DNA of 64,000 nucleotides, taken from G963663365 sp963663365. GTDB taxonomy: Bacteria > Hinthialibacterota > Hinthialibacteria > Hinthialibacterales > G963663365. The stretch covers positions 992,001-1,056,000 of the forward strand of contig CAXXIH010000004.1 of assembly GCA_963663365.2 (NCBI GenBank), in the 5' to 3' direction. The translations under genes were made by a program, and so were the position numbers. Positions 17,937-27,302 of this stretch are shown piece after piece. How positions within the stretch are numbered: the first letter of the stretch is position 1; each line of letters starts with the position of its first letter. The notes below the pieces were generated by a model, which saw only the letters and a program-made list of their open reading frames with translations, had not been told where the DNA came from and made no database searches.

Positions 17937-20026
17937 ATATCAGGACTTTGGGAGCAGTCCATTGTGCGGTTCGGATGTTCGCGTCCCCGGAAATCTTTGA
18001 AGATATCCATGGGATGTCGTGAACCGCCCAAAGCCAGGACGGTATCGCGAAACCGCCGTCCGGTTTCAGCCACGGCATTTTCATCATCCAGACCGGCATC
18101 CTCAAATGCGCCGAATGCATCCGCGCTTAAGACCTCGGCCCATTTGTAGCTGTAGTATCCGGCCGAGTAACCACCGCCGAAAATATGCTGGAAGGCGCAG
18201 AGGAAACGGTCATTCGGTATCGGCGGCAATACGGATGTGATTTTGGCAATCCGCCGGTGGACATCGAATACGCTTTCCTGTCCATCGGGATCATAAGAGT
18301 CATGCAACTCCATATCGACCATGCCGAACAGGAGTTGGCGGAGCATCATCGAACCGGCCCTGTAGGTGCGGGCCTTGCATATCTTTTCAAACAGATCATC
18401 GGGGAGCGGCTGGCCGGTATCGACATGGGCGGTCATGCCGATCAGGGTCGGTTTGTGATAGCACCAGTTTTCCATGAACTGGCTGGGCAACTCGACGGCA
18501 TCCCACTCCACACCGGAAATTCCGGCAACATCGGCGTAGTCGACAGTTGTGAGCATGTGCTGCAGACCATGGCCGAATTCATGGAATAAAGTCTCGACCT
18601 CACGAAAGGTCATCAACGAGGGACGATCCCCGACCGGAGGGGTGCTGTTGCAGACCAGGTGGGCGACGGGGATTTGCAGCTGTCCATCGGTGCGGCGGCG
18701 GGCCAGGCAGTCATCCATCCAAGCACCGCCCCGTTTATCCTCAGGCCGTGAATACGGATCCAGGTAGAAGGCGGCGATTTGACCATCTGTTTCATCAAAA
18801 ACTTTGAAGAAACGTACATCTTTATGCCAAACCGCGGCCTCACCATCAGCGGGTTTGATTCGAATACCGAATAAGCGTTCAGCCAATCCGAAAAGGCCCT
18901 CTAAGACGCGGGGCAGCTGGAAATACGGACGTAGCTGCTCATCGGTGAAATCAAAGCGTTTCTCCCGCAAGCGTTCGGACCAGAAACCCACATCCCATTG
19001 TTCGATGGGTTGAGACTCGCCACTTTCGGCTGCCAGAGATTGGATGTCATCGAGATCTTTTACGGCATGTTCCCACGATGCGGCGCGGAGTTCATCGAAC
19101 ATCTTCTGTACGGCGGCCACATTGGGAGCCATTTTTTTAGCCAAACTGAGCTCGGCATAAGTCCCAAAGCCCAAAAGTCCGGCCATTTCGCGGCGCAGTT
19201 TCAAGATTTCGGGGATGATGCCACTGTTATCGAGATCGCCGGATGATGCCCGGCTGTTGAATGCGCGATACATTTTTTCGCGTTCATCACGTTTTTTGCA
19301 GTGCTCCATAAAAGGCACGTAGCTGGGATAATCCAATGTAAAACGCCACGGGCCATTCTCCGGAGTGGCCTCGGGATCACCTTCCGCCTTGGCCTGGTTG
19401 TAGGATTGCGCGGCAAGTTGCAGCAGGCTGGGGGGCATGTCTTCGACATCGGCCGCATCGGTTAAGGTGATGGAGAAGGCTTTGGTGGCATCGAGAACAT
19501 GGTTGCCGAAATCGGTACCAAACTGTGAGAGTTCCTGCGCGATGTTGTTAAAGCGTTCGCGCTTTTCGCCCTCGAGTCCTACACCAGCCAGCTCGGTATC
19601 GCGCAGTTTCAGTTCGACTACGCGTTTTTGAGCTTCGGAGAGTTTTTCCCACTCCGGACCTTCGCGGAGTTCTTTCAGCGCTTTATAAATTGGTTTGCTT
19701 TGACTTACGCGCAGACTAAAAGCCACAACATCGTTTAAAACCGTTTTATGCGCTTTGCGCAGCTCATCCGAATTTTTAACGCCCATGAAATGGTTAACCG
19801 GCCCCCAGGCGTACTCGAACGGGCGGTCAAGTTCTTCGAGCGGCTCGACCAGACTACTCCATGTGGGCTTGATGTTGTTCTCGATACCGGTGATTTTTTG
19901 TTCGGCCTCGGCCAACACATGGCGCACGGCTTCGACAACATGTGTGGGCTGGATGCGGTCAAAAGGAGGAAGTCCTTCTTGCACCAATAAGGGATTGTTT
20001 TGCAGGGCCGCTGAATCGCCGGTCAT
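17777..20026 (-). CDS. prlC: Oligopeptidase A-like M3 metallopeptidase with repeat-derived tail
   Basis: About 749 residues of an M3 thimet-family peptidase, which degrades short peptides in the cytoplasm. The zinc site LFHEFGHGLQHML (near residue 478) is intact, with the downstream Glu region VEWDAVELPSQFMENW and the substrate-binding FGGGYSAGYYSYKWAEVLS. The start at ATG 20026 gives the family N-terminus (NNPLLVQEGLPPFDRIQP); the frame is open 22 codons further. After KDFRGREHPNR the usual short family ending is missing. Instead about 60 residues, ending at TAG 17777-17779, are read mostly from a mosaic repeat (copy 2 of the tandem block). The catalytic core is complete, so the enzyme may still work. 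Confidence 0.92.
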   Translation of the reverse strand: MTGDSAALQNNPLLVQEGLPPFDRIQPTHVVEAVRHVLAEAEQKITGIENNIKPTWSSLVEPLEELDRPFEYAWGPVNHFMGVKNSDELRKAHKTVLNDVVAFSLRVSQSKPIYKALKELREGPEWEKLSEAQKRVVELKLRDTELAGVGLEGEKRERFNNIAQELSQFGTDFGNHVLDATKAFSITLTDAADVEDMPPSLLQLAAQSYNQAKAEGDPEATPENGPWRFTLDYPSYVPFMEHCKKRDEREKMYRAFNSRASSGDLDNSGIIPEILKLRREMAGLLGFGTYAELSLAKKMAPNVAAVQKMFDELRAASWEHAVKDLDDIQSLAAESGESQPIEQWDVGFWSERLREKRFDFTDEQLRPYFQLPRVLEGLFGLAERLFGIRIKPADGEAAVWHKDVRFFKVFDETDGQIAAFYLDPYSRPEDKRGGAWMDDCLARRRTDGQLQIPVAHLVCNSTPPVGDRPSLMTFREVETLFHEFGHGLQHMLTTVDYADVAGISGVEWDAVELPSQFMENWCYHKPTLIGMTAHVDTGQPLPDDLFEKICKARTYRAGSMMLRQLLFGMVDMELHDSYDPDGQESVFDVHRRIAKITSVLPPIPNDRFLCAFQHIFGGGYSAGYYSYKWAEVLSADAFGAFEDAGLDDENAVAETGRRFRDTVLALGGSRHPMDIFKDFRGREHPNRTMDCSQSPDILILIHTNTEAALHRKRVFVILLSPLSFRLSTFSFLAANGGEGGPDNSLVWVR

Positions 20027-20131
20027 GAGAAAAAGTCTCCAAAGATAGGGTATGAGGAATGACCGTTGTAACGGCAAATGCAGCCGTTGCACAAGACTGG
20101 CAAGCGGAAATGAGGTAAGATGTCTGTGCGT

Positions 20132-22057
20132 TTAGTTACGGATCCACTTCACAATAACAACATCATCACCGCTGATTTGACCGGGCAGTGCGCCCATTGG
20201 GCCTGCGCCGGGTCCGCCGCCAGGCCCACCAGGACCGCCAGCGGGTCCACCACCAGGGACAAGGCTGGGAGGGCCTCCAAACGGTCCCGATTCTCCATGC
20301 GGCGGGGGACCACCGATACCACCACTCGATGGCGGGGGTTGATGAAGACGTTCATTGGAATGAGGGGAAGGAATATCGGATTTTTCGATTTCCAACTTTG
20401 CGACGATAGTTGGGTCGTCCTGGGAAGGGATGCTGTTAAGGATGGTCTGTTTTTCGCCAAGCCAATAAATGTTGCGTCCCGATACGGCCCAATGATCGAG
20501 ATCATTCAAAAGATCCTCGGATAATTCGCCATCTTGCGACCGGTAACGTTCAACAGTCTTTTCTTTTAGTTCCGATTGAAATAGTCCTTCCATGCCATCC
20601 GGCTGCATCCCCGGACCGCGAGGCGGTTGTCCCGGCCCTTGGCCTGGAGGGGGTCCAAGCGGCGGGCCGCCCATTCCATCGCCTGGGGGGCTCGGCATCA
20701 TCCCCGGTCCTGCAAATCCGCCAATAAAGTAGCTTTCATCGGCGAGGCGCCATTTGCCGACAGCATCCAGCTGCTGGTTGATAATCATCGGCGCTATGAC
20801 AATGGAATCCGGCTCGATGGAAGATTCGACGGTATGGACAATCTTAGCCAGCTGCGAATTTGAGTGTTTTTGTGTCATGGATATGAAATAACTTTGCCCC
20901 GCGCCTGCGGCCACATTGGCGATTATAAGCAGAGACGCAATGACTGCGACGGCCCTCGGGTAACGCTTGGAAATAAGCTTCAACGCCCAGGCTGTTGCGA
21001 GGATGTAGAGGAAAAACGTAGGCAGCAAAAAGCGCAGGGTTTGGTCCTGAAAGAAATACGCCGTATAGAGCAGAGTGAGGGGCACGATGAGCCCGGCGAT
21101 AAGGATGCCCTCTTTGCGTGTAGATGAGTGTTTGATCAAATAAACCGTCCCGATACAACCCGTAATGGCAAAAGGGCCTACACCGGCCGAGGTCAATAAT
21201 AAAGGATAGAAAAGGGCTTTTTGTTGAAAATAGCGCAGCCCGAAGAGGTGGGTGTCATCGGATAGTGTGTATCCCGTGGATGCGATCGATCCCAGGACTT
21301 TCAGGTTATAAACCGCGAGTAATACAACCGGGATGAGGGCTCCCGCCGCTGCCAGAGCGATTCCGGCGATGGTTTGTTTTTCGTATTTCCATTGCAGGAG
21401 CAGATAGACGGCAATGGCCGCGCCGAAAATTGTTTCGGCATAATGCAGAGTGGGAATGAAACCTAAGCACAGACCCGCGAGGAATGCCCATGCGGGCCGG
21501 TTTTGTTTGAGCCATAGAGCGAGAAATAACAATCCGCAAATCAGGAAGAATGCAATAGCGGGATGGGAGTCAGCTTGCATGGCCCAGGAATTGGCGACGG
21601 GATTAAAGGCCATCACAACTGTGACGAATAGCGCCCAGGGTTCAGCGATCCACAAAGCGCACAGCCCATAAAGTGCAGCGAGGGAGAGTGTTGTGAGCAG
21701 AAAATTCAAAGTCAGCATCAACGGTGCGCCGCCCAGCCAATAGAGAGGGGCCAGCAGCAACGCCAGGCCCGGCGGGTAACGGCTGACGATGTGTCCATCC
21801 TCAAGTTGCAGCCAATGAGGACCGGTGAATTGCAGAGGGACGTCGGTTTGGTAGGTGGTGGTACCCCGATTGACGAGCAATTGCGCCTGGACCAAATATC
21901 CGTTGGCATCGGCTCCGGTACTGACGGGTTCATATAGGAAAGCCATAAAAGCGGCATGGACCAGAAGAAGCACTGCCAGTGCAATACGGCAACGGTTGGG
22001 GGTGAAACGGCCTGAAGGATTTTTATGCAAGTCTGTTTGATTCTGCTGCGGTTCCAT
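20132..22057 (-). CDS. Polytopic membrane protein, glycosyltransferase 39-like
   Basis: A 641-residue protein with around ten hydrophobic segments in the first 400 residues. The first loop has STGADANGYLVQAQ with the Asp position typical of PMT/ArnT-like GT-C enzymes that use lipid-linked sugars, followed by RYPPGLALLLAPLYWLGG, a common GT39 pattern. The C-terminal third is predicted outside the cytoplasm and includes two unusual Pro/Gly-rich blocks (such as PPLGPPPGQGPGQPP). The start is ATG 22057 with a weak ribosome-binding site. It lies between prlC and the BASS transporter on the same strand. The substrate is unknown. Confidence 0.75.
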   Translation of the reverse strand: MEPQQNQTDLHKNPSGRFTPNRCRIALAVLLLVHAAFMAFLYEPVSTGADANGYLVQAQLLVNRGTTTYQTDVPLQFTGPHWLQLEDGHIVSRYPPGLALLLAPLYWLGGAPLMLTLNFLLTTLSLAALYGLCALWIAEPWALFVTVVMAFNPVANSWAMQADSHPAIAFFLICGLLFLALWLKQNRPAWAFLAGLCLGFIPTLHYAETIFGAAIAVYLLLQWKYEKQTIAGIALAAAGALIPVVLLAVYNLKVLGSIASTGYTLSDDTHLFGLRYFQQKALFYPLLLTSAGVGPFAITGCIGTVYLIKHSSTRKEGILIAGLIVPLTLLYTAYFFQDQTLRFLLPTFFLYILATAWALKLISKRYPRAVAVIASLLIIANVAAGAGQSYFISMTQKHSNSQLAKIVHTVESSIEPDSIVIAPMIINQQLDAVGKWRLADESYFIGGFAGPGMMPSPPGDGMGGPPLGPPPGQGPGQPPRGPGMQPDGMEGLFQSELKEKTVERYRSQDGELSEDLLNDLDHWAVSGRNIYWLGEKQTILNSIPSQDDPTIVAKLEIEKSDIPSPHSNERLHQPPPSSGGIGGPPPHGESGPFGGPPSLVPGGGPAGGPGGPGGGPGAGPMGALPGQISGDDVVIVKWIRN

Positions 22058-22147
22058 TATTAAAAGACGACCATTGAAGGGCTCGTGTGCAATGTTGTTT
22101 TTAATTACGAAACGGCATTGATTGGTCTTTATTGGAACGACATTCGA

Positions 22148-23065
22148 TCAAGCGGCCTTTTTCCTGGACCAGTAGGCGGCTAAAGCCGAGCCGGAGAGGT
22201 TGTGCCAGATGCTGAACAGCGCCCCCGGCAGAGCGGCAGCGGCACTGAAGAACTGGGTCGCCAGGGTTACACCCAGGCCGGAATTCTGCATTCCGACCTC
22301 GATAGCCAGTGTGCGGCAGGTTTTTGGTGTGAATCCGAACAGTTTCGATAATCCATAGCCGGCGGCCAAGCCGGAAAGATTATGCAAGACGACCGCGGCG
22401 GCGACGGTCAGGCCCATGGTTTGGAGTTGGGCGCTGTTGAGGGCTACGACGATGGCGATAATGACCACAATGGCCATGACCGAGATGAGCGGCAGCAGCG
22501 GTTCGATCCATTTGACCAGAAAATGGAGAAAATGGTTTAAGGTCACCCCCAGTACGACGGGTATGAGGACGATTTTGAGGATGCTGAGCAGCATGGGGAT
22601 GATGTCGACCTGGACACTTTGACCGACATAAAACCAGGTTAAAAGCGGGGTGACCAACACGGCCAGGATGGTAGAGACGGCTGTCAACGTGATCGAAAGA
22701 GCCACATCACCCCGGGCCAGGTAGCAAACAACATTGGAGGCGGTTCCCCCCGGACAACTGCCGACCAGGACCATTCCGGCCATGAGTTGGGGGGGCAAAC
22801 CGAGGATTTTTGAAATTATCCAGGCGGCGAAGGGCATGACGGCGAATTGCAGGAGTGTGCCGATCCCAATGGCTTTAGGCCGTTTGAAGACGGCGCTGAA
22901 ATCGCGGGGCCGCAGGGTTAGGCCCATACCGAACATGACCACACCCAACAGCGGCACGATCTGCGGCTTGAAACCGCTCCAGAATTCCGGTTGCAGGTAG
23001 GCCAGGCCGGAAAAGAGGACCGCCCAGAGCGGAAAGAGCGAGACGATTTTGGGGATGAATTTCAT
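22148..23065 (-). CDS. Bile acid:sodium symporter family (BASS) transporter
   Basis: A 305-residue protein with about nine to ten transmembrane helices. The two family signatures are visible: VLVGSCPGGTASNVVCYLARGD in the first crossover region and AIEVGMQNSGLGVTLA in the second, which form the sodium sites. Bacterial members move organic anions such as keto acids, pantoate or thiazole together with sodium; the substrate is not evident. The ATG at 23065 follows a weak purine stretch. It is divergent from the methyltransferase gene at 23235. Confidence 0.93.
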   Translation of the reverse strand: MKFIPKIVSLFPLWAVLFSGLAYLQPEFWSGFKPQIVPLLGVVMFGMGLTLRPRDFSAVFKRPKAIGIGTLLQFAVMPFAAWIISKILGLPPQLMAGMVLVGSCPGGTASNVVCYLARGDVALSITLTAVSTILAVLVTPLLTWFYVGQSVQVDIIPMLLSILKIVLIPVVLGVTLNHFLHFLVKWIEPLLPLISVMAIVVIIAIVVALNSAQLQTMGLTVAAAVVLHNLSGLAAGYGLSKLFGFTPKTCRTLAIEVGMQNSGLGVTLATQFFSAAAALPGALFSIWHNLSGSALAAYWSRKKAA

Positions 23066-23234
23066 TGATCTTCAGATTGGGGCGGCATTCGGCGGCCCTG
23101 GGGAGCATCACTTGCTTAAATCGTAAGATAAGCCCATTTCGGGATTTAGGCGAATTGTCATTACATACAAACGGGTGATTCAGTGTGTTAGATTAAGGAC
23201 CGCTAATGCAAGGAGCGTTTGGGAGAAACACTGA

Positions 23235-24302
23235 ATGATTAAATACATCGGTTCCAAACGGATTCTAATTCCCCAGATTGAAAAGATCATTTGCACTCTG
23301 CCGGAATGCGAAACTGTTTTGGATATTTTCTCCGGAACCTCCCGTGTGGCTCATGCGCTCAAACGGCGCGGTTTTTTTGTTTTTGCCAACGATCTTCACG
23401 CCTATGCGCATACCCTGGCCCTGGCTTATGTGCAGGCTGACGCCTCGGTCTGGAGACATAAGGCGGAAAAATTGCTTTTGGAGTTGGAACGGACAACACC
23501 ATCTGAAGGCTATTTCACGGAGACATTCTGCCGCCGGTCGCGTTTTTTCCAGCCCAAAAACGGGGCCAAGATCGATGCGATTCGCGAACGGATCGAAAAT
23601 TTGGAATTAGAGCCTGAGCTGAAGGCGATTGTTTTGGTTAGCCTGATGGAGGCCGCCGACCGTGTGGATTCAACCACCGGGCTTCAAATGGCCTATTTGA
23701 AAGAGTGGGCTCCCCGCGCCTCGAATGATTTGGAATTACGTCTGCCCGCAATCTTGAACGGGCCGGGTTGGGCGATTTGCAAAGACGCGGAAAAAATCAT
23801 CCAAGAAATCTCAGTGGATGCGGTTTATTTGGATCCACCCTACAACCAACATTCGTATTTGGGGAATTACCATATTTGGGAATCTTTGGTTTTGTGGGAC
23901 AAACCCGAGGTTTACGGTGTGGCCTGCAAGCGCAAAGACTGCCGGGAACGTAAAAGCCGTTTCAATTTCAAACGTCAAATGCCGATAGCATTCCGCAATG
24001 TGATCCGTAACGTGCGCGCCAAACATCTTGTGGTTTCATTTAGTAATGAAGGATTTTTATCGCGTGAAGAACTGGAAGATATGTTGGGTCAACGCGGTTT
24101 TGTGCGTTGCTATGAGGTCGATTACAAGCGTTATGTAGGAGCGCAGATCGGCATCTATAATCCCTCCGGGGAAAAGGTCGGCAAAGTGTCACATTTGCGC
24201 AATACGGAGTTTTTGTTTGTAAGCACTCCGGATTTGGATGTATTGGAAGCTTTGGACCGGAAAATGGAACAGACCCCAGTTATGGAAGCCGCGGGAGCGT
24301 AA
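23235..24302 (+). CDS. D12-class DNA adenine N6-methyltransferase, orphan
   Basis: A 355-residue Dam-like (MethyltransfD12) enzyme. MIKYIGSKR is the usual N-terminal motif, VLDIFSGTSRVAHALKRRG is the S-adenosylmethionine site, ANDLHAYAH the acidic loop, and AVYLDPPYNQHSYLGNYHIWE is catalytic motif IV (DPPY near residue 199). No restriction enzyme or specificity subunit is adjacent, so it is an orphan that may act in regulation, or is the remains of a lost system. A GGGAGAAAC stretch lies before ATG 23235. It contains a long T-run yet stays in frame, unlike the genes at 9-11 kb. Confidence 0.9.
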   Translation: MIKYIGSKRILIPQIEKIICTLPECETVLDIFSGTSRVAHALKRRGFFVFANDLHAYAHTLALAYVQADASVWRHKAEKLLLELERTTPSEGYFTETFCRRSRFFQPKNGAKIDAIRERIENLELEPELKAIVLVSLMEAADRVDSTTGLQMAYLKEWAPRASNDLELRLPAILNGPGWAICKDAEKIIQEISVDAVYLDPPYNQHSYLGNYHIWESLVLWDKPEVYGVACKRKDCRERKSRFNFKRQMPIAFRNVIRNVRAKHLVVSFSNEGFLSREELEDMLGQRGFVRCYEVDYKRYVGAQIGIYNPSGEKVGKVSHLRNTEFLFVSTPDLDVLEALDRKMEQTPVMEAAGA

Positions 24303-24640
24303 TGCGCCGCCGAATGGCGGCGAGAAAGTAGAGAGGGGAAAGGGGAAAGTAGAGCCCGTGGCCGGGCGGGATCCCGCTAAAGCGGGACCAACGGCCCACG
24401 ATTTCGGAGCAGTGTGCGAGGGATGAGTTGGGGGGCACTCTCTGCGGACCGATTCCGTTTTTCTAATTGAATCACGAAAGCACGAAAGAAGCATGAAGGG
24501 CACGAAGAAGACCCCTCCCTAGCCCTCCCCGTAAACGGGGCGGGGATAAAACTCTTGCCTTCCCGTGGTACAGATAAGTGCGTTGTCTGAGTCATCCGCC
24601 GGTTACTCCCGTTAGGGGCTGTGACAGAGTAGAATGGGTC
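24303..24640. repeat. Mosaic intergenic repeat tract 4
   Basis: Starts two bases after the methyltransferase stop with CGCCGAATGGCGGCG-AGAAAGTAGAGAGG, then GATCCCGCTAAAGCGGGA, CACGATTTCGGAG, CACGAAAGCACGAAAG, and a variant of the second paired hairpin: CAGATAA/TTGTCTG (24571-24589) followed by AGTCATCC. The last bases contain the upstream region of queE. Confidence 0.8.
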
Positions 24641-25297
24641 ATGCCCCTTAAGCCGCCTACATTAGTTGTCAATGAGATCTATCCCTGCCTTCAGGGGGAG
24701 TCATCCTATGCGGGTTGCCCGTGTGTCTTGGTACGTCTGACAGGCTGCCATCTGCGTTGCCGTTGGTGCGACAGCGCCTACAGTTTTTATGAAGGCGAGC
24801 GGCTAGAGGTCGAGACGGTCCTGGAGCGTATCCGTGGCCATAACCTGCCATCGGTTCTTGTCACCGGGGGAGAACCTCTGCTTCAGAAACACACTCCGTT
24901 ACTGGTGCAGCGCTTGGTGGATGAAGGGTACCGGGTGTGGGTGGAGACGAGCGGAAATCGGCCTTGGCATACCCTCGATGAGCGAGCGGCAGCTATTGTT
25001 GACATCAAATGCCCGGGCAGCGGGGAAGCGGAGAAAAATTGTCCGGAGCTGCTGCGGCATCTTCGGCCGCTCGATGAGGTCAAATTCGTCATTGCCGACC
25101 GTGCCGACTATGAGTACGCCAGGCAGATCATCGAGGATTATGATTTGGGAGGTCGGATCATCACGCACCTATCACCGGTATGGGGCGAGATGGCTTTTGA
25201 TGAATTGGCGGGATGGATTTTGAAAGACCGGCTTCCGGCGCGGTTGCAGATTCAGATGCATAAAGTCATCTATGGCAAGGATCTACGCGGCGTTTGA
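24641..25297 (+). CDS. queE: 7-carboxy-7-deazaguanine synthase
   Basis: A radical SAM enzyme of about 218 residues. VNEIYPCLQGESSYAGCPCVLVRLTGCHLRCRWCDSAY gives the N-terminal pattern, in which CHLRCRWC is the CxxxCxxC iron-sulfur motif (Cys at about 38, 42 and 45). VLVTGGEPLLQ binds SAM, and VDIKCPGSGE and FVIADRADYEYA are typical of QueE. It converts carboxytetrahydropterin to 7-carboxy-7-deazaguanine for queuosine or related 7-deazaguanine synthesis. The frame is open 21 codons upstream, but ATG 24641 matches family N-termini. No other queuosine gene is in the window. It sits directly after a mosaic repeat. Confidence 0.95.
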   Translation: MPLKPPTLVVNEIYPCLQGESSYAGCPCVLVRLTGCHLRCRWCDSAYSFYEGERLEVETVLERIRGHNLPSVLVTGGEPLLQKHTPLLVQRLVDEGYRVWVETSGNRPWHTLDERAAAIVDIKCPGSGEAEKNCPELLRHLRPLDEVKFVIADRADYEYARQIIEDYDLGGRIITHLSPVWGEMAFDELAGWILKDRLPARLQIQMHKVIYGKDLRGV

Positions 25298-25324
25298 AGG
25301 TTTGACAAGAATGGGGAACACCAA

Positions 25325-25513
25325 TCAGGCGGCGTCTTGGCTGGCGAAGATTTTGTGAGGGGCAATACCGATTTCGCGCATGACCGCCGCTCCACATTCC
25401 GGGCAATAAGTGTGGGTAATCATGTCCGTGGTCGGGAATTCATCCACCCATTCGCTACCGGCCAGCATTCTTCGACAAATACAGCATTGGGTTTGCATGG
25501 CGGTTGTTTTCAT
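25325..25513 (-). CDS. Small zinc-ribbon-like protein
   Basis: A 62-residue protein starting at ATG 25513 (AAGGAT upstream). It has two cysteine pairs, QCCICRRM and TYCPECGAAV, spaced as in a zinc ribbon. It is convergent with queE (27 bases apart) and opposite in direction to the peptide-binding lipoprotein gene. No specific family is recognised; it could be a small regulator or a metal-binding protein. The longer frame to 25645 crosses the region upstream of the next gene and is less likely. Confidence 0.6.
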   Translation of the reverse strand: MKTTAMQTQCCICRRMLAGSEWVDEFPTTDMITHTYCPECGAAVMREIGIAPHKIFASQDAA

Positions 25514-25634
25514 GACGCGATCCTTTTCCAGGCTTGAACTCGACCATTGCCTGTACTTACTGGTATCGTCACAAAAGCATTCCGAGTTGAGCGTTTTGCC
25601 ATGCTCAGACCGTATCGCCGTAAGGTTAATAATC

Positions 25635-27302
25635 ATGATAATCACTAAACGTCTCTACCTTTCATTTATTTTGGCGCTGCCCATTTTTTGGGGGGGCTGT
25701 GTAGGCGAACCCGGCTCGAATAAAGAGAATAAAGAGCCCGCAACCGATACAACCGCCGCATCAACCACGAGCACCAACGGGCAACGTCCCGCCAGCTGGC
25801 TTGTGAAGCGGATCGTTGCCGAGCCGAATGTTTTAAATTTGATGCATGATCAGCATGACGCTTATTCCCAAGAGATACTGGATGAGCTCACCTACGAGAC
25901 ACTTGTCAAACGAAACAACGAAACTTTGGAATTTGAACCGCTTTTGGCCGAATCGTGGGAGGAAAGCGAAGACCATTTGACCTGGACCTTTCACCTTCGA
26001 AAGGATGTCAAATGGCATGACGGGAAACCGTTCACGGCGCACGATATCAAGTTTTCGTTCGATTTAATGAAAGATCCGGCTTTTCCAGCCACTTCTATTG
26101 AAAGTTATTTTTCCGATTGCGACCGGGTTGAAGTTGTGGACGACTACACAGTAAAGCTGATATGGAGCAAACCTTATTTCTTAGCTCTTTCGGTGGGCGG
26201 GAGTATCCCTATCGTTCCCGCACACGCTTTCGATGGTGTGGAAGATAAAGCCACCGCGCCGATACTGCGCACGCCAATCGGAACCGGCCCCTACAAGTTT
26301 GTGGAATGGAAGTCCGGCGTGAGCGCGACTTTCGAGCTTTTTGACGATTATTGGGGTGAAAAGCCGAAAATCGAACGCGTGATTTACCGTTTTATTCCCG
26401 ATCAAAATACATCGATTCAAGCGCTTAAAGGCGGTGAGATCGATCTGGTTCCGCGTGTGGAAACAGAAACATGGTTCAGCGAAACCAATAAGCCCGATTT
26501 CGAGAAGCGGTTTCATAAATACGAATATGACTATCCGGCCTATAGCTACATTGGTTGGAATATGCGGCGTCCGATCTTTCAAGATAAACGGGTACGTCAG
26601 GCCATGACCATGCTGATCGACCGGAAAAACGTAGCCGAGAAACTCTATTACCAAGCGGCCACGGTGATCACCGGTCCCTTCTTTCACAAATTGGATATCA
26701 ACGACAAAAGCATCGAACCTTGGCCATTCGATCCGCAGCGCGCGAGTAAGCTGCTGGCCGAGGCGGGTTGGAAGGACAGCAATCAGGATGGAATCCTCGA
26801 CAAAGACGGAATGGATTTCAAATTCGAATTTCTCTACCCCTCCAGTAGCGAGATGGCCAAACGGATCGGATCATTGATGCAAGACCAGATGCGGAAAGTG
26901 GGTATTGTGACTGAATTGGTCAATCTGGAGTGGGGTTCTTTTTTAACGCGGGTTGTAACGCAACGCGATTTCGATGCCATGGCGATGGGGTGGGCGATGG
27001 ATATCGATAACGATCCCCAACAGCTTTGGCATTCCAGCTATGCCGATATTCCCGATAGTTCCAATCATTGCGGATTTAAGAACGAAGAGGCCGACCGTCT
27101 GATCGAGCTGATCCGTAACGCGGATACATCCGATGAAGAACGTTTTAAGGCCTACCACGCTTTTCATGCGCTCCTGCACGAGGAGCAACCGTACACCTTC
27201 TTGATTAGCCGCAAGGAATTTATGGCTGTCGATAAACGCTGGCAGAATATCCGGTTTTATGCTGTGAGGCCTTGTTACGACATCACCGAATGGTCGTTCT
27301 AG
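25635..27302 (+). CDS. Peptide/oligopeptide ABC transporter substrate-binding lipoprotein
   Basis: About 555 residues of the SBP_bac_5 (OppA/DppA) family. The N-terminus (MIITKRLYLSFILALPIFWGGC) is a lipoprotein signal with the lipobox Cys, followed by a Thr-rich linker. Family landmarks are WHDGKPFTAHDIKFSFD, GTGPYKFVEW, DVIPRVE-like ALKGGEIDLVP, and FQDKRVRQAMTMLIDRKNV. It would bind peptides or related solutes at the outer face of the inner membrane. The chosen ATG has AAGG upstream. The matching permease and ATPase genes are not in the window, so it is a solo binding protein. Confidence 0.93.
   Translation: MIITKRLYLSFILALPIFWGGCVGEPGSNKENKEPATDTTAASTTSTNGQRPASWLVKRIVAEPNVLNLMHDQHDAYSQEILDELTYETLVKRNNETLEFEPLLAESWEESEDHLTWTFHLRKDVKWHDGKPFTAHDIKFSFDLMKDPAFPATSIESYFSDCDRVEVVDDYTVKLIWSKPYFLALSVGGSIPIVPAHAFDGVEDKATAPILRTPIGTGPYKFVEWKSGVSATFELFDDYWGEKPKIERVIYRFIPDQNTSIQALKGGEIDLVPRVETETWFSETNKPDFEKRFHKYEYDYPAYSYIGWNMRRPIFQDKRVRQAMTMLIDRKNVAEKLYYQAATVITGPFFHKLDINDKSIEPWPFDPQRASKLLAEAGWKDSNQDGILDKDGMDFKFEFLYPSSSEMAKRIGSLMQDQMRKVGIVTELVNLEWGSFLTRVVTQRDFDAMAMGWAMDIDNDPQQLWHSSYADIPDSSNHCGFKNEEADRLIELIRNADTSDEERFKAYHAFHALLHEEQPYTFLISRKEFMAVDKRWQNIRFYAVRPCYDITEWSF

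Noticed and set aside
23235..24302. Restriction-modification system around the adenine methylase
   Set aside because: Neighbours are a BASS transporter and a mosaic repeat followed by queE; no endonuclease or specificity gene is present.
25514..25645. Longer version of the zinc-ribbon protein
   Set aside because: The extension covers the upstream region of the lipoprotein gene and has no ribosome-binding site; the cysteine-containing part is complete from 25513.
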